Below the pieces are notes generated by a model, which was not told where the DNA came from, did no database searches, and saw only the letters and a program-made list of their open reading frames with translations. The translations under genes and the position numbers were made by a program. Below are positions 7,482 through 15,754 of a DNA stretch of 49,687 bases, one piece after another. The stretch comes from JAAXHE01 sp964551635 (GTDB lineage Bacteria > Latescibacterota > UBA2968 > GCA-2709665): positions 1 through 49,687 of the forward strand of contig CAZKDZ010000312.1 of assembly GCA_964551635.1 (NCBI GenBank), given 5' to 3'. Within the stretch, counting starts at the first letter, position 1. The number at the start of each line of letters is the position of its first letter.

Positions 7482-8090
7482 TTGTCCAGCGTCAGCTACC
7501 TGCGCCCCGATGCAGGCGGACGGGACCCTGGAGAGTATTCGCAATCGCATCCCTGGCAACGCGTGCTTGTGCAGTACCGGGTAATTCGGCTTAGCGAGTT
7601 GGATGGCCAACGCGTTCTCGACGCGGCACACGAGGGACTGCTCCCCTTCGCGCCGTTGATGAAGCCACCCGACAGGATGGCTTCACGGACGTGGTTGCGT
7701 CATTGTTTGCACACCGCTCACGCGCGTCCGATGGCGCCGCCGGCAAGAGCGGATTTTCTCGCAGGTATGTCGCTGCTGAGCGGATTGGTATTCGCACCGG
7801 AAACCATATCCGATATCATTTCGAAGGAGGGCATGATGGATCTCATACGCGAATCATCCTTTGCCCAATACCTCACCCGACAGGGCATCGAGCAAGGGAT
7901 CGAACAAGGACTCCGTGATAGCATCCTCGCCGTCCTGGAGGTCCGGTTCGATCTCCCTGCGTCGCATCCATACGTCACGCGGGTCGGGAACGTCGACGAC
8001 GCGCAGCGACTCAAGGCGTTGCACCGCGCTGCGGTTCAGGTATCCGATCTCGACGCGTTCGGTAAATTGTTGGATGAAGAGCCGGAATGA
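7482..8090 (+). pseudogene. Rpn/PD-(D/E)XK nuclease family protein, N-terminally truncated
   Basis: About 202 residues match the middle and end of proteins annotated as Rpn or PD-(D/E)XK transposase-like nucleases: VSYLRPDAGGRDPG, then VQYRVIRLSELDGQ, LLPFAPLMKPP, ADFLAGMSLLSGLV, and the hallmark tail with GIEQGIEQGLRDSILAVLEVRF. Full-length members are near 300 residues and begin with the nuclease core, which is missing. The frame begins abruptly after a stop at 7428-7430, and the only start is a TTG at 7482 without a good ribosome site. It is most likely a 5'-deleted remnant, although expression from the TTG cannot be excluded. The family call is from memory of the tail pattern. Confidence 0.6.
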
Positions 8091-8127
8091 ACTCCATCCT
8101 CTGAATTCTGGTTGTGTGTAACAAAAA

Positions 8128-8164
8128 AACAGGACAACGCACGCTAAGGGTGCGTTGCCCTGTT
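8128..8164. terminator. Strong hairpin terminator, probably bidirectional
   Basis: A 15-bp stem with one mismatch (AACAGGACAACGCAC at 8128-8142 with GTGCGTTGCCCTGTT at 8150-8164) closes a 7-base loop. On the minus strand it is followed by seven T (8123-8129 read in complement); on the plus strand by CTGATTTTG. It ends the truncated nuclease transcript. Confidence 0.75.
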
Positions 8165-8522
8165 CTGATTTTGACAGTAGATTCAGGCGGGATTTGGTTT
8201 TTTGCAACTGCCTACGGAAGGTTCAGATCTTGTACAGGAACTGCGTCGCTGTGGCTTGATTGCCAACCAGGGAGCACGCTCGCAAGCTGCATGAATATTG
8301 TCGGACGAACTAAGGAAGGATATTTGTGTTCGACAGATCATCGTCGGAAACAGATGGATATAAAAGGGTGGGATAGTCAACTTTATATTTTACAGATATT
8401 TGTTGTTAAATTATGTTCTTGTGAACACTTGAATATTAATAAAGGATCTATTAAAGCGGTTGTGTCCTGAATTCCCTGTTTCGGCAGAGCAATGTTTGTT
8501 AGAACAATTCTCAGGATCACTT
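8165..8522. other. AT-rich gene-free stretch before the DUF3800-like gene
   Basis: This 358-base stretch is more AT-rich than its surroundings, especially at 8380-8460. A TGTTC/GAACA inverted repeat at 8414-8427 precedes TATTAATA. It probably holds the promoter of the next gene, but no clear -35/-10 pair at standard spacing was found. Confidence 0.4.
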
Positions 8523-9326
8523 ATGCCTACCAAAAACGTCACTGTCCTCTTCGATGAGTCCGGAACGCCACAGATTGTTGGCAAGCATCGAAAGGAATGG
8601 TTTCTTGGTTGTGGTGTCCGGTACGAGCAATCGGCAGAGATCGAAATCTTCGCCAGATGCAACGAGGCGGCAGGACTGTCCAAAAACAGGCCGATGAAAA
8701 ACCACCGGATCTCGATCGATCGCGTCATTCGAATAGCCAGAATTCTGACGGATTTACCACTGTCGATTAATGTATCGGGTATAGATACGACGGATCCTGA
8801 GTTTCGCAGAATTGTGAAGGATTATATGCGGTTCGGTAGAAAAACCAGGGCGATACATCGGCCGGAAGTCCGTGACCGCTCAATCGGACAAATCATCTAT
8901 TCTCAAGTTCTTGACCATTGTCTTTTTCACTCAATTTCCGGATATTTCGAGGACGGTAATAACGATGCGCACGTTTCTGTGTTTATCGATCACTGGTCTG
9001 TTCCCAAGGACGACGTTGGCGTCTACCTTGAAGAGAGAGTTACATCCCTGCATCGAAGAATATCGTCACTGTGCTCGAAATATCACAGGGGCCGACCGCT
9101 TTCAATCGGGCGTATAGAATTGCTTAAGGACGATACCGATCAAAAGCGATTCGTCGATGTCGTCGCCAGCGTATTCAGCAGGGCATTCCTGAGATCGGAC
9201 AGTCCGAGATATTCTCGCGAAGCAATGGATATCCTCGTAGAATCCGGAAGGGCGAACTTCAGCGACGCGGCCGGATACTCAATGGGTCTGATGCAGACGA
9301 TAATGGACCTCCGAAGCCGTAACTAA
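8523..9326 (+). CDS. DUF3800-like protein (RNase H-like fold suspected)
   Basis: This 267-residue protein opens with VTVLFDESGTPQ, matching the D-E-S-G motif near the N-terminus of DUF3800 proteins. It has a mid-protein SVFIDHWSV aspartate segment and a late RFVDVVASVFSRAF segment resembling the family's ADLVA-type acidic motif. DUF3800 proteins are small, presumed nuclease-like proteins often found with mobile or defence genes. The ATG at 8523 is the sensible start; the in-frame GTG at 8460 would add a low-quality extension. The gene is more AT-rich than average here, consistent with transfer. It is bounded by hairpin terminators on both sides. Assignment is by motif only. Confidence 0.55.
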   Translation: MPTKNVTVLFDESGTPQIVGKHRKEWFLGCGVRYEQSAEIEIFARCNEAAGLSKNRPMKNHRISIDRVIRIARILTDLPLSINVSGIDTTDPEFRRIVKDYMRFGRKTRAIHRPEVRDRSIGQIIYSQVLDHCLFHSISGYFEDGNNDAHVSVFIDHWSVPKDDVGVYLEERVTSLHRRISSLCSKYHRGRPLSIGRIELLKDDTDQKRFVDVVASVFSRAFLRSDSPRYSREAMDILVESGRANFSDAAGYSMGLMQTIMDLRSRN

Positions 9327-9458
9327 AATTGCCAATTTGAGCGAGCTTTGTATCAGGATCTTTGATCTGTACCCGGACTGGTTTGGAGATTGAATTCTGA
9401 AGGATTTCGATGTGTAACAGGAATTCTCCGGGAGGTTCCACAATCCTCGGCAATAGAG

Positions 9459-9498
9459 AAAGCCCAACGGCTCGCACAACGCCGTTGGGCTTCTTTGT
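9459..9498. terminator. Hairpin terminator after the DUF3800-like gene
   Basis: A perfect 12-bp stem (AAGCCCAACGGC at 9460-9471 with GCCGTTGGGCTT at 9481-9492) is followed by CTTTGTGTTTC. It lies between converging genes, the DUF3800-like gene and the minus-strand VapC, and can serve both. Confidence 0.75.
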
Positions 9499-9582
9499 GT
9501 TTCTTGATTGCTTTATTGGATTTGCGAGGAGTCAGGGCGATCCCGTTTCCTGCAGATCGGCCCAGGGCTACGTAGAATCTGA

Positions 9583-9972
9583 TCAGCCGATCTGTCCCGG
9601 CCGAAAGGTCTCCATATCGAGTTCGTTGATTGCGCGGTAGTGTTTTCTGTTTGCCGTGCAGAGTGTCTTGTGATGTTCGACGGCGGTTGCTGCGATCAGG
9701 GCATCCGCCAGGGAAAGCGCGGTCTTGAAGGTATATTCTTCCATATAAACTGTTGCTCTGTGTCCGATGTTTTCCGTGAGCGGCAAAGTCTGAAAGGCGT
9801 GATCTTTCAGGAAGTACTTGATTTCCCTCAATTCCTGCCGATTCCGCGCACCCTGGATCAATTCCGCGTACGTAACGAGCGATATCCGACGTTCATCTTG
9901 CTCTTCAACAAGTTGCGCAGCCCCTTGATGGCCCCTGAAGACCCAGATCAAAACGTCGGTATCAAAGATCAT
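9583..9972 (-). CDS. VapC-type PIN-domain toxin
   Basis: This 129-residue PIN-domain ribonuclease has the N-terminal MIFDTDVLIWVFRG with the conserved first aspartates (D4, D6), E37 in TYAELIQG, D90 in SLADALIAATA, and a final acidic/asparagine region TANRKHYR. VapC toxins cleave tRNA or rRNA in a Mg-dependent manner. Its start overlaps the end of the upstream antitoxin gene by 11 bp, the usual arrangement for co-translated toxin-antitoxin pairs. Confidence 0.9.
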   Translation of the reverse strand: MIFDTDVLIWVFRGHQGAAQLVEEQDERRISLVTYAELIQGARNRQELREIKYFLKDHAFQTLPLTENIGHRATVYMEEYTFKTALSLADALIAATAVEHHKTLCTANRKHYRAINELDMETFRPGQIG

Positions 9973-10207
9973 CCAGCCGGCCTTTTCTCAGATTCCGGAC
10001 GGTTGCGTCCACGTCGGCCATATCACTCCTGTCCCGCCACATCCCGAAGGCTGAATGGTCCTCCACTGATTTTTCCGTTTGCTGCCGGCTGGGCGTCAGG
10101 ATTGCCTTTTCCTTGCCACGGTAATAGATGGTGACGGACTCGCTGCGGTCGAGCGCGAGCAAGACGTCTCGCATGCGTCGTCTCAAGTCGAGAATGGTTG
10201 CTTTCAT
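9962..10207 (-). CDS. Phd/YefM-like antitoxin of the VapC toxin
   Basis: This 81-residue protein starts MKATILDLRRRMRDVLLALDRSESVTIYYRGKEKAIL, the fold pattern of Phd/YefM/VapB antitoxins in which the N-terminal half binds DNA. The charged C-terminal half (SAFGMWRDRSDMADV onward) resembles toxin-neutralising tails paired with PIN toxins. An AGGAGG ribosome site lies 5 bp before the ATG. A promoter and overlapping inverted repeat (10223-10260) directly upstream suggest autorepression. Confidence 0.85.
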   Translation of the reverse strand: MKATILDLRRRMRDVLLALDRSESVTIYYRGKEKAILTPSRQQTEKSVEDHSAFGMWRDRSDMADVDATVRNLRKGRLDDL

Positions 10208-10222
10208 GGCACCTCCTCAAAG

Positions 10223-10260
10223 TGCACACATAATATGTGCAATTCAGGAATGAATGTCAA
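10223..10260 (-). promoter_or_regulatory. Promoter and operator of the Phd/VapC operon
   Basis: On the minus strand a perfect TTGACA (-35, complement of 10255-10260) lies 17 bp from CATATT or 19 bp from TATTAT (-10, complement of 10230-10235). The -10 area is embedded in the inverted repeat TGCACA/TGTGCA (10223-10241), which also contains CACAT/ATGTG. This fits an autorepressed toxin-antitoxin promoter. It ends 15 bp before the antitoxin start codon. Confidence 0.7.
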
Positions 10261-10324
10261 GCCGGAATACGATCGCGGAACGGCGTCGAATATGACTACG
10301 CTTGATCGAAACCTCGAGGCCTCA

Positions 10325-10341
10325 ATCCTGTCCATCCATGT
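10325..10341 (+). repeat. ATCCTGTCCATCCATGT dispersed repeat, copy 1
   Basis: A single 17-bp unit lies just beyond the 3' end of the radical SAM gene. The same unit recurs at 21951-21967 and, as an arm of a hairpin, at 19777-19836. All plus-oriented copies share the CATCCATGT end. Confidence 0.7.
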
Positions 10342-10355
10342 AATCATGATACGGT

Positions 10356-11258
10356 TCAGGCGCCGTAGTAGGCTTCGACGGGGATGCCGGGAAGGATCTC
10401 GCGAGTGGTTTGGGCGATGCGGTCGACTTCGGCGTCGCTCAGGGCGGCGACGTACGGTTCGGCGGGTGTTCGCGCTACGGTGTAGATCTGGATGTTCTTG
10501 AGCTGCCCACCCTGTTCCAGGACCTCGGACAGAACGTTGCAGAAAGCGAGGATTTCGGCGTCGGGCGGCGGCTGTCCGTGAACGCGCATGAACAGGCTCT
10601 GGATCACCAGGGGCCATCTTCTCGCGGCCAGTTTCAGATTGTCCACAATGCGTTCGAATGAAATGCGCGTGCGTTCCACCAGATGGTAGTATTCTGCCGT
10701 ACCGGCTTCCAGCTTCGCCCAGATTTCGCCGTTGTTCCTGTGCATGACTTCAAATGCGTCCAGGACCGCCGGGACGTGAAAGCGGGTGCAGTTGGTGATG
10801 GCGGTGATTTTGACATCCGGCAGGTCGAAAGCGCGTTTGACGTCCGCGGTCTTCTTCACAATTTCCCGAAACCGGGGATAGGTTGTGGGCTCGCCGTCGC
10901 CGGAAAACGCGATATCGTTGATCCGTTTCAGGCCGTCTGGAATGTCCCGGAAGGAAGGGTGTTGAAAGAGGCTGCCGGAGAGCGTGTCGTCTAGCAGGGC
11001 GGTAAGTTCACGGATGATCCGGTCTTCGTCCACCTTGCGCAGCACGGGCGCGACCGTGCGGTCCACCTGACAGTAGATGCAGTCGAAGTTGCAGATCTTG
11101 TCCGGGTTCAGATTGATGCCGACTGAGATGCCGCCGGAGCGCCGCGAGAGTACGGGATAGACGTACCTGCTGTTCTCAAAACGCCTTGGATGGGAGGTGA
11201 CGGCACGGCGCACGGCCGATTCGCCGGATGGAGTCGAGGTCGTTTCTTTTTCATCCAT
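10356..11258 (-). CDS. Radical SAM protein
   Basis: This 300-residue radical SAM enzyme has the cluster-binding motif C56-x3-C60-x2-C63 in DKICNFDCIYC, preceded by YVYPVLSRRSGGISVGINLNP. A later segment has the glycine-rich FSGDGEPTTYPRF typical of SAM binding. The reaction is not identifiable. The architecture is that of short radical SAM proteins found alone in many environmental genomes. The ATG at 11258 gives a compact protein with GAGGA upstream at a rather long 12-bp spacing. An ATG at 11357 would add 33 residues containing extra cysteines (CRACPFDQRC) and cannot be fully excluded. Confidence 0.85.
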   Translation of the reverse strand: MDEKETTSTPSGESAVRRAVTSHPRRFENSRYVYPVLSRRSGGISVGINLNPDKICNFDCIYCQVDRTVAPVLRKVDEDRIIRELTALLDDTLSGSLFQHPSFRDIPDGLKRINDIAFSGDGEPTTYPRFREIVKKTADVKRAFDLPDVKITAITNCTRFHVPAVLDAFEVMHRNNGEIWAKLEAGTAEYYHLVERTRISFERIVDNLKLAARRWPLVIQSLFMRVHGQPPPDAEILAFCNVLSEVLEQGGQLKNIQIYTVARTPAEPYVAALSDAEVDRIAQTTREILPGIPVEAYYGA

Positions 11259-11469
11259 GGGGATTGCGCATCCTCGTAGTTTCCAATGACAGCGTTGGTC
11301 GAAGGGGCATGCCCTGCAGAAGTACCCCAATATACCAAAATTGACCGGTTTGCGCACATTTCAAACGGTTTTCGGCGGGATTGCCCGCGGCGCCGTTTTC
11401 CACTTGTGTCTAACGGCGAAAATCAATACCTTTTAGGCCGTGAGAAGGAAGAGGTAGGACGGGAGACGC

Positions 11470-11490
11470 GGGCGACGCCAAGGGTCGCCC
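11470..11490. repeat. GGGCGAC/GTCGCCC hairpin repeat
   Basis: GGGCGAC at 11470-11476 pairs with GTCGCCC at 11484-11490 around a 7-base loop. There is no T-run, so a terminator is unlikely. It resembles small palindromic repeats scattered in other environmental genomes. It lies in the 11259-11597 intergenic stretch, which otherwise holds only the GCTGAT-type tract. Confidence 0.5.
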
Positions 11491-11537
11491 CCGCAGTTGC
11501 AATTAAGGAGCGCGGAAGTCGATTCAAGATATCATCG

Positions 11538-11587
11538 CCTCTGAGCTTTTTGCTGATAGCTGGCGGCTGAATGCTGACAGCTTCTTT
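11538..11587 (+). repeat. GCTGATAGCTGGCGGCTGAAT-type repeat (copy 2)
   Basis: A degenerate tandem of AGCTTTTTGCTGATAGCTGG and GCTGAATGCTGACAGC units ends in TTCTTTAAGGG, which supplies the ribosome site of the ferredoxin gene. Copy 1 occupies the same position relative to its gene at 2852-2888. Confidence 0.65.
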
Positions 11588-11597
11588 AAGGGTTCCA

Positions 11598-12110
11598 ATG
11601 TCCACTTTCATCGGAAGCCTGCCGGAACGGAAGAAAGTGTGCACGGTTACATTCACCAATTGGGACAAAACGGTCGAGTGCAAACCTCACACCAACCTCC
11701 GGCAACTGGCAATCGATAACGACATCGGTCTGTATAACGGGATCACCCGTTTCGTGAATTGCGAAGGCAACGGGTTGTGCGGAACCTGCACGGTTGAAGT
11801 CATCCCGCAGGACGGCCTCACCGTGAAGGGCGCGCGGGAGAACCTGCGCTTTCTGCTGCTGAAGGGGAATCTGCGCCTGGCCTGCCAGGTGGAGGTTACC
11901 GGAGACATACAGGTTACCAAACACGCCGGCCTGAAGGGCAATAAGGGATACGTACCGGGAATCGACCGTGCCGAGGTGGTGCGCCTCTATCGGGACGAAG
12001 GCAAGACAGTAACCGAAATCGCCGAGAGGATGCAGTGTTCGGAGGCCAGGGTGGTCACCCTGCTCGAACACGGGCGCGTGGAGTTGCGCCGTCCGGGTTC
12101 GGCAGCATAG
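11598..12110 (+). CDS. 2Fe-2S ferredoxin with a C-terminal helix-turn-helix-like extension
   Basis: In this 170-residue protein, residues 14-107 form a plant/adrenodoxin-type ferredoxin: VTFTNWDKTVECKPHTNLRQLA, then C55-x5-C61-x2-C64 in NCEGNGLCGTC and C96 in LACQ. About 45 residues follow that standard ferredoxins lack. Residues 123-160 (DRAEVVRLYRDEGKTVTEIA, then ERMQCSEARVVTLLEH) read as a helix-turn-helix of the resolvase or sigma region 4 type. The ATG at 11598 has AAGGG 7 bp upstream. No redox partner genes are adjacent. The ferredoxin part is confident; DNA binding by the tail is inference. Confidence 0.85.
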   Translation: MSTFIGSLPERKKVCTVTFTNWDKTVECKPHTNLRQLAIDNDIGLYNGITRFVNCEGNGLCGTCTVEVIPQDGLTVKGARENLRFLLLKGNLRLACQVEVTGDIQVTKHAGLKGNKGYVPGIDRAEVVRLYRDEGKTVTEIAERMQCSEARVVTLLEHGRVELRRPGSAA

Positions 12111-12141
12111 GCGCACGACAGGTGGTTGGAACGGTGTACTC

Positions 12142-12166
12142 AAGGCGGCTAAAGGTCGCCTTTTTT
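12142..12166 (+). terminator. Rho-independent terminator after the ferredoxin
   Basis: AAGGCG (12142-12147) pairs with CGCCTT (12157-12162), running into TTTTTT (12161-12166). It lies 32 bp after the ferredoxin stop. Confidence 0.85.
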
Positions 12167-12343
12167 ATGTGGACCTGAAATCGAGTGTATCGCTGCCGCA
12201 TGATCGTTCTTCAGTTGCCAGGTGCAGGTTTTGGTTTACATTATAATCCCGGTAGCAAGGCCAACACAATCTCATCCATTCGCTGCTCCGGCTAATAGAA
12301 GAAATGAACCTTCAGATGACGTTTCATTCCTAACGAAATTAGG

Positions 12344-12459
12344 CTCAATTCCGCGAAAGTCGCAACGCGGCAACGCGACGAAACCATTCGAAACGGGCCG
12401 AAATGGTCGTCTGGAAGGACATTTTTTCCGTTCACGTACAGTGTCCTGGTGTATCCTGG
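12344..12459 (-). repeat. IS630-flank repeat, inverted copy B
   Basis: This 116-bp block is the reverse complement of 127-239 at about 85 percent identity by eye. No transposase remains beside it, so it is a solitary element end or a MITE-like derivative. It lies inside the 12111-12542 gap, upstream of the TonB receptor. The receptor frame stays open through it only by chance. Confidence 0.75.
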
Positions 12460-12542
12460 TAATCAGCAGTCTAATCGCCTTTATTAACTCGCACATATTC
12501 GAATTAACCTCCCCGAAAAATGACGAATCACGGTTAGACGTT

Positions 12543-15500
12543 ATGAACTGCCGCCCACTCCCGTCCGTCTCACGAACCTTGTCTTTTCTCGTACTGACGA
12601 TCGGCCTGGCAAACTTCCCGGCGGGCGCCCAATCTCAGGCCACGACGGGTGTCGTCCGGGGTTTCGTATGCGATCAGTTCGACAATCCCATCGAAGGCGC
12701 CACGGTCATCCTCATAGAGACCGGTACCAATTACAGGAGAGTCCTGGCGTCGTCGGAAGCCGGCTTGTTCACCGCCACCCTGCTGCCACTCGGGTTCTAT
12801 GACGTGACGATACGCGCGGAGGGATGGGCCGAAGCCCGGCAGACCGGCGTGCAGGTCCGGGTTGGAGAGACCGTTGATCTGACGATCAAGATGATTATTG
12901 AAATGGAAGAGTTCGTCGTTGTGGCAAGAAGGCCCGCCGTAGACGTCACCCGGACAGAGACGGCCACGCGCCTGCCGGAAGAAGCTGTACAGGACCTGCC
13001 CAACAACGGGCGCAATTTTCTCAACCTCACGCTCCTGACCCCCGGCGTGAGCATCGTCCAGGGTCCGGACGGAGACGAACTGACCATTGGCGGCCAACGC
13101 GGTATCCACAACAACATCTCGGTGGACGGCGCAGATTTCAACAACCCGTTTTTCGGCGAGCAGCGCGGGGGTCAGCGTCCGGCCTTCACCTTCAATCTGG
13201 ACGCTGTCGCGGAAATTGTCGTTGTCCCCCAGGGCGCAAACGCGGAATTCGGGCGTTCCAGCGGCGGCTTCGTCAACGTCATCACCAAATCGGGCACCAA
13301 CACGCTGAGCGGATCGGCGCATTTCTTCGGCAAGCACGACGCGCTCTCCGAGATCGCGAGGCACAACGGCACCGTACGCAGGCCCAAATTCAGTCAGGGA
13401 CAGTTCGGCTTTACGCTCGGCGGTCCTCTGAAGCGGGACAAGGCGTTCTTCTTCGCCGCGTACGACCAGCAGGTGTTGAGGGACACCCGGCAAAGCGACG
13501 CGAACCGCATGGACCCCCTCCTGCGAGCCTTTATGGACACGGCGTTCGACGGGGCGTTGAAGGGCGACTACGGCCCCATCGACCGTACCAACGACGCCCG
13601 TGCTTTTCTGGCCAAGGTGGATCTCCGCCTCTCAAAGCGTCACTCCGCCACCTTTAAATACAACTACACGTGGTCCGTACTGGAAAACGGCACCTTCGAC
13701 GTGGACTCGTGGGCACGCAGCGCCAATGCGATCGAGAAAGACTGGTCGCACGCCTTCAACGGAAGCCTGGTATCGCTTCTCTCACCCACCACCATCAATG
13801 AATTCCGCTTCCAGGTCTCCCGCGAGGACCGTCCGCGTCCGTACGAGGGTCCGATAAATCCCTATACCGGACGCCCCTTCCCCGATACCGGCATGGACTT
13901 TGAAAACGGTTATCGCTTCGGGATGCCCTTCTTCATTCCGGTGGAGTATTACGACACCCGCATCCAACTGCTCAACAACATTTCCTTTGCCAGGGGCGGC
14001 CACCTGTTCAAGGCCGGCATCGAATGGAACCGCGTTGAATCCGTGCAGACTTTTATAGGGTTCGCCAATGGCCGGTACATCTTCAACTCGGTGGGCGGGT
14101 TTCTCAACTTCGTCGAGAAGGGCAACCGCTACGTCGAGTGCTCCGACGGCAGTTTCAGCATTCAAGGCGCATGTCCGGAGGGCGCACAAATCACGGGACC
14201 GGTCCTGTTCTACCTTGAACAGGCCGGCGTGGGCGGGCTGTCGGTGGAGGACGCGGGCACACAGCGCATTCCACAGCACGAACTGGCGATGTTCGTGCAG
14301 GACAGTTGGCAGGCTTCAGACAGGCTGACTGTCAACTATGGACTGCGCTGGGAGGCGCAGATCCAGCCGGACCCGATTACCGATCCTTCCCGGGTCTTCT
14401 TCGCCGATTTCATCGGCAAGACGGTGACCAATGACGAGGGCGCCCACAGGTTCCCGTCCAACGGCAGGATACCCTCCGACGTCGACATGATCCAGCCGCG
14501 GATCGGCCTGGCTTACGACGCGCACGGTAACAACCGGACGCTCCTGCGCGCCAGCGCGGGGATCTACTACGCCCGCATACCGGGACTGAATCTGGCAAGC
14601 ACCCGCTCCACGAACGGATCAAGAGGCCAATCCCTTTTTCGTTCGAGCGAGTTGACGCCGGTCCTGGGGCCGCCTCCCACGTTCGGCGAGTTGCTGCCAT
14701 CGCCCACGGCAGGACCCTTTCAACCCAACATTTACGTCTTCGATGAGGGCTTCGAAAACCCGCGGACCGTCAGTCTCAACGCCGGTTTCGAGCATGAGTT
14801 TCAGACGACGGAGCTTGTGGGTTCCATCGATTATACCTACGCCCGTACCGACAATCTCACGCGATTCGTCAACCACAACGACGCATCTTTTGGTTCGCCC
14901 TGGTCATCCGGCCTAGGGCCGGAGGGAGGCAACGGTATCGGCGACCTGGCCGTCGTGGAGAGTACGGCACGGTCGCGATACCACGGGATCAGTCTGGGGC
15001 TGCGGCAGATGGTGAAAGATAACCTGCAGTTCCAGGCGAACTACACGATGTCCTGGGACAGGTCCGACGACGATAATGAACGAGACCCGTTCACGTTCCG
15101 CTATGTCGACCCCACCCGGCTGGATAGGGAATGGGGCTGGTCCGACCGCGACCAGCGCCACCGATTCAATGCATGGGCGCTGGCCGTGCTGCCCGTCGAC
15201 ATCTATATGAACAATCGCGTGAGCTATTATTCACCGCAACCGGTCTCAGCGTCCTGCGGCGACAACAACCGGGCGACGTCGAAGCATTCGACAAACCCGT
15301 GGGGGCCCGTTTCCGACCGCATCTGCGCCAACGGCAGTATCCTCCCGCGCAACACCCTGCGCAAGGAAAACGGGTTCTTCTCGTGGGACGTACGCCTCAC
15401 CCGCCCCTTTACCATCGGTCACGGCACGCTGGAGGCTATCGTGGAGATCTTCAATCTCCTCAATACGGACAACTACCGCGACCCCTCCGCCGCGGGCCTG

Positions 15501-15581
15501 CTGTTCAACTTCGACGGCACGGTCCAGTCCGGCCTCGGCGACCCCCGTGAAGTCCAGATCGGGATGCGATACATGTTTTGA
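12543..15581 (+). CDS. TonB-dependent receptor with N-terminal carboxypeptidase-regulatory-like domain
   Basis: This 1012-residue outer-membrane protein has a signal peptide (LSFLVLTIGLANFPAGAQ), then a carboxypeptidase regulatory-like beta-sandwich (TGVVRGFVCDQFDNPIEGATV to about residue 115). A plug domain follows (LPNNGRNFLNLTLLTPGV, ISVDGADFNNPFFGEQ, AEFGRSSGGFVNVITKSGTN), then a long beta-barrel ending in the terminal aromatic of IGMRYMF. The plug and barrel resemble the Oar/TonB-like receptors of Acidobacteria and relatives. It would import or bind large or scarce substrates at the outer membrane. The ATG at 12543 is chosen because the signal peptide follows it; the ribosome site is weak. 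It is not adjacent to an obvious degradative operon. Confidence 0.92.
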   Translation: MNCRPLPSVSRTLSFLVLTIGLANFPAGAQSQATTGVVRGFVCDQFDNPIEGATVILIETGTNYRRVLASSEAGLFTATLLPLGFYDVTIRAEGWAEARQTGVQVRVGETVDLTIKMIIEMEEFVVVARRPAVDVTRTETATRLPEEAVQDLPNNGRNFLNLTLLTPGVSIVQGPDGDELTIGGQRGIHNNISVDGADFNNPFFGEQRGGQRPAFTFNLDAVAEIVVVPQGANAEFGRSSGGFVNVITKSGTNTLSGSAHFFGKHDALSEIARHNGTVRRPKFSQGQFGFTLGGPLKRDKAFFFAAYDQQVLRDTRQSDANRMDPLLRAFMDTAFDGALKGDYGPIDRTNDARAFLAKVDLRLSKRHSATFKYNYTWSVLENGTFDVDSWARSANAIEKDWSHAFNGSLVSLLSPTTINEFRFQVSREDRPRPYEGPINPYTGRPFPDTGMDFENGYRFGMPFFIPVEYYDTRIQLLNNISFARGGHLFKAGIEWNRVESVQTFIGFANGRYIFNSVGGFLNFVEKGNRYVECSDGSFSIQGACPEGAQITGPVLFYLEQAGVGGLSVEDAGTQRIPQHELAMFVQDSWQASDRLTVNYGLRWEAQIQPDPITDPSRVFFADFIGKTVTNDEGAHRFPSNGRIPSDVDMIQPRIGLAYDAHGNNRTLLRASAGIYYARIPGLNLASTRSTNGSRGQSLFRSSELTPVLGPPPTFGELLPSPTAGPFQPNIYVFDEGFENPRTVSLNAGFEHEFQTTELVGSIDYTYARTDNLTRFVNHNDASFGSPWSSGLGPEGGNGIGDLAVVESTARSRYHGISLGLRQMVKDNLQFQANYTMSWDRSDDDNERDPFTFRYVDPTRLDREWGWSDRDQRHRFNAWALAVLPVDIYMNNRVSYYSPQPVSASCGDNNRATSKHSTNPWGPVSDRICANGSILPRNTLRKENGFFSWDVRLTRPFTIGHGTLEAIVEIFNLLNTDNYRDPSAAGLLFNFDGTVQSGLGDPREVQIGMRYMF

Positions 15582-15710
15582 GTCGGTAGATCGTCGAGTA
15601 GGTCGGCATACCCGGATTAAAATTCTGGTATGTCGATTCCCTTCGGGCTTCTTCAATACCGGTACGCGGCAGGTCGCATGGGTCTCGTCCAATCTGTCAC
15701 ACGAGAGGTC

Positions 15711-15739
15711 TTGACATTATTAACGCAATGCGTTATTAT
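15711..15739 (+). promoter_or_regulatory. Promoter and operator of the HigBA operon
   Basis: TTGACA (15711-15716), a 17-bp spacer and TATTAT (15734-15739) form a near-consensus promoter. The spacer and the start of the -10 box hold the perfect palindrome TAACGCA-A-TGCGTTA (15721-15735), ideally placed for autorepression by the antitoxin. Confidence 0.85.
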
Positions 15740-15754
15740 CGTTGGTTCGACAGA

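Noticed and set aside
12222..12542. 107-codon N-terminal extension of the TonB receptor frame
   Set aside because: It runs through the IS630-flank repeat; the signal peptide begins at the ATG at 12543.
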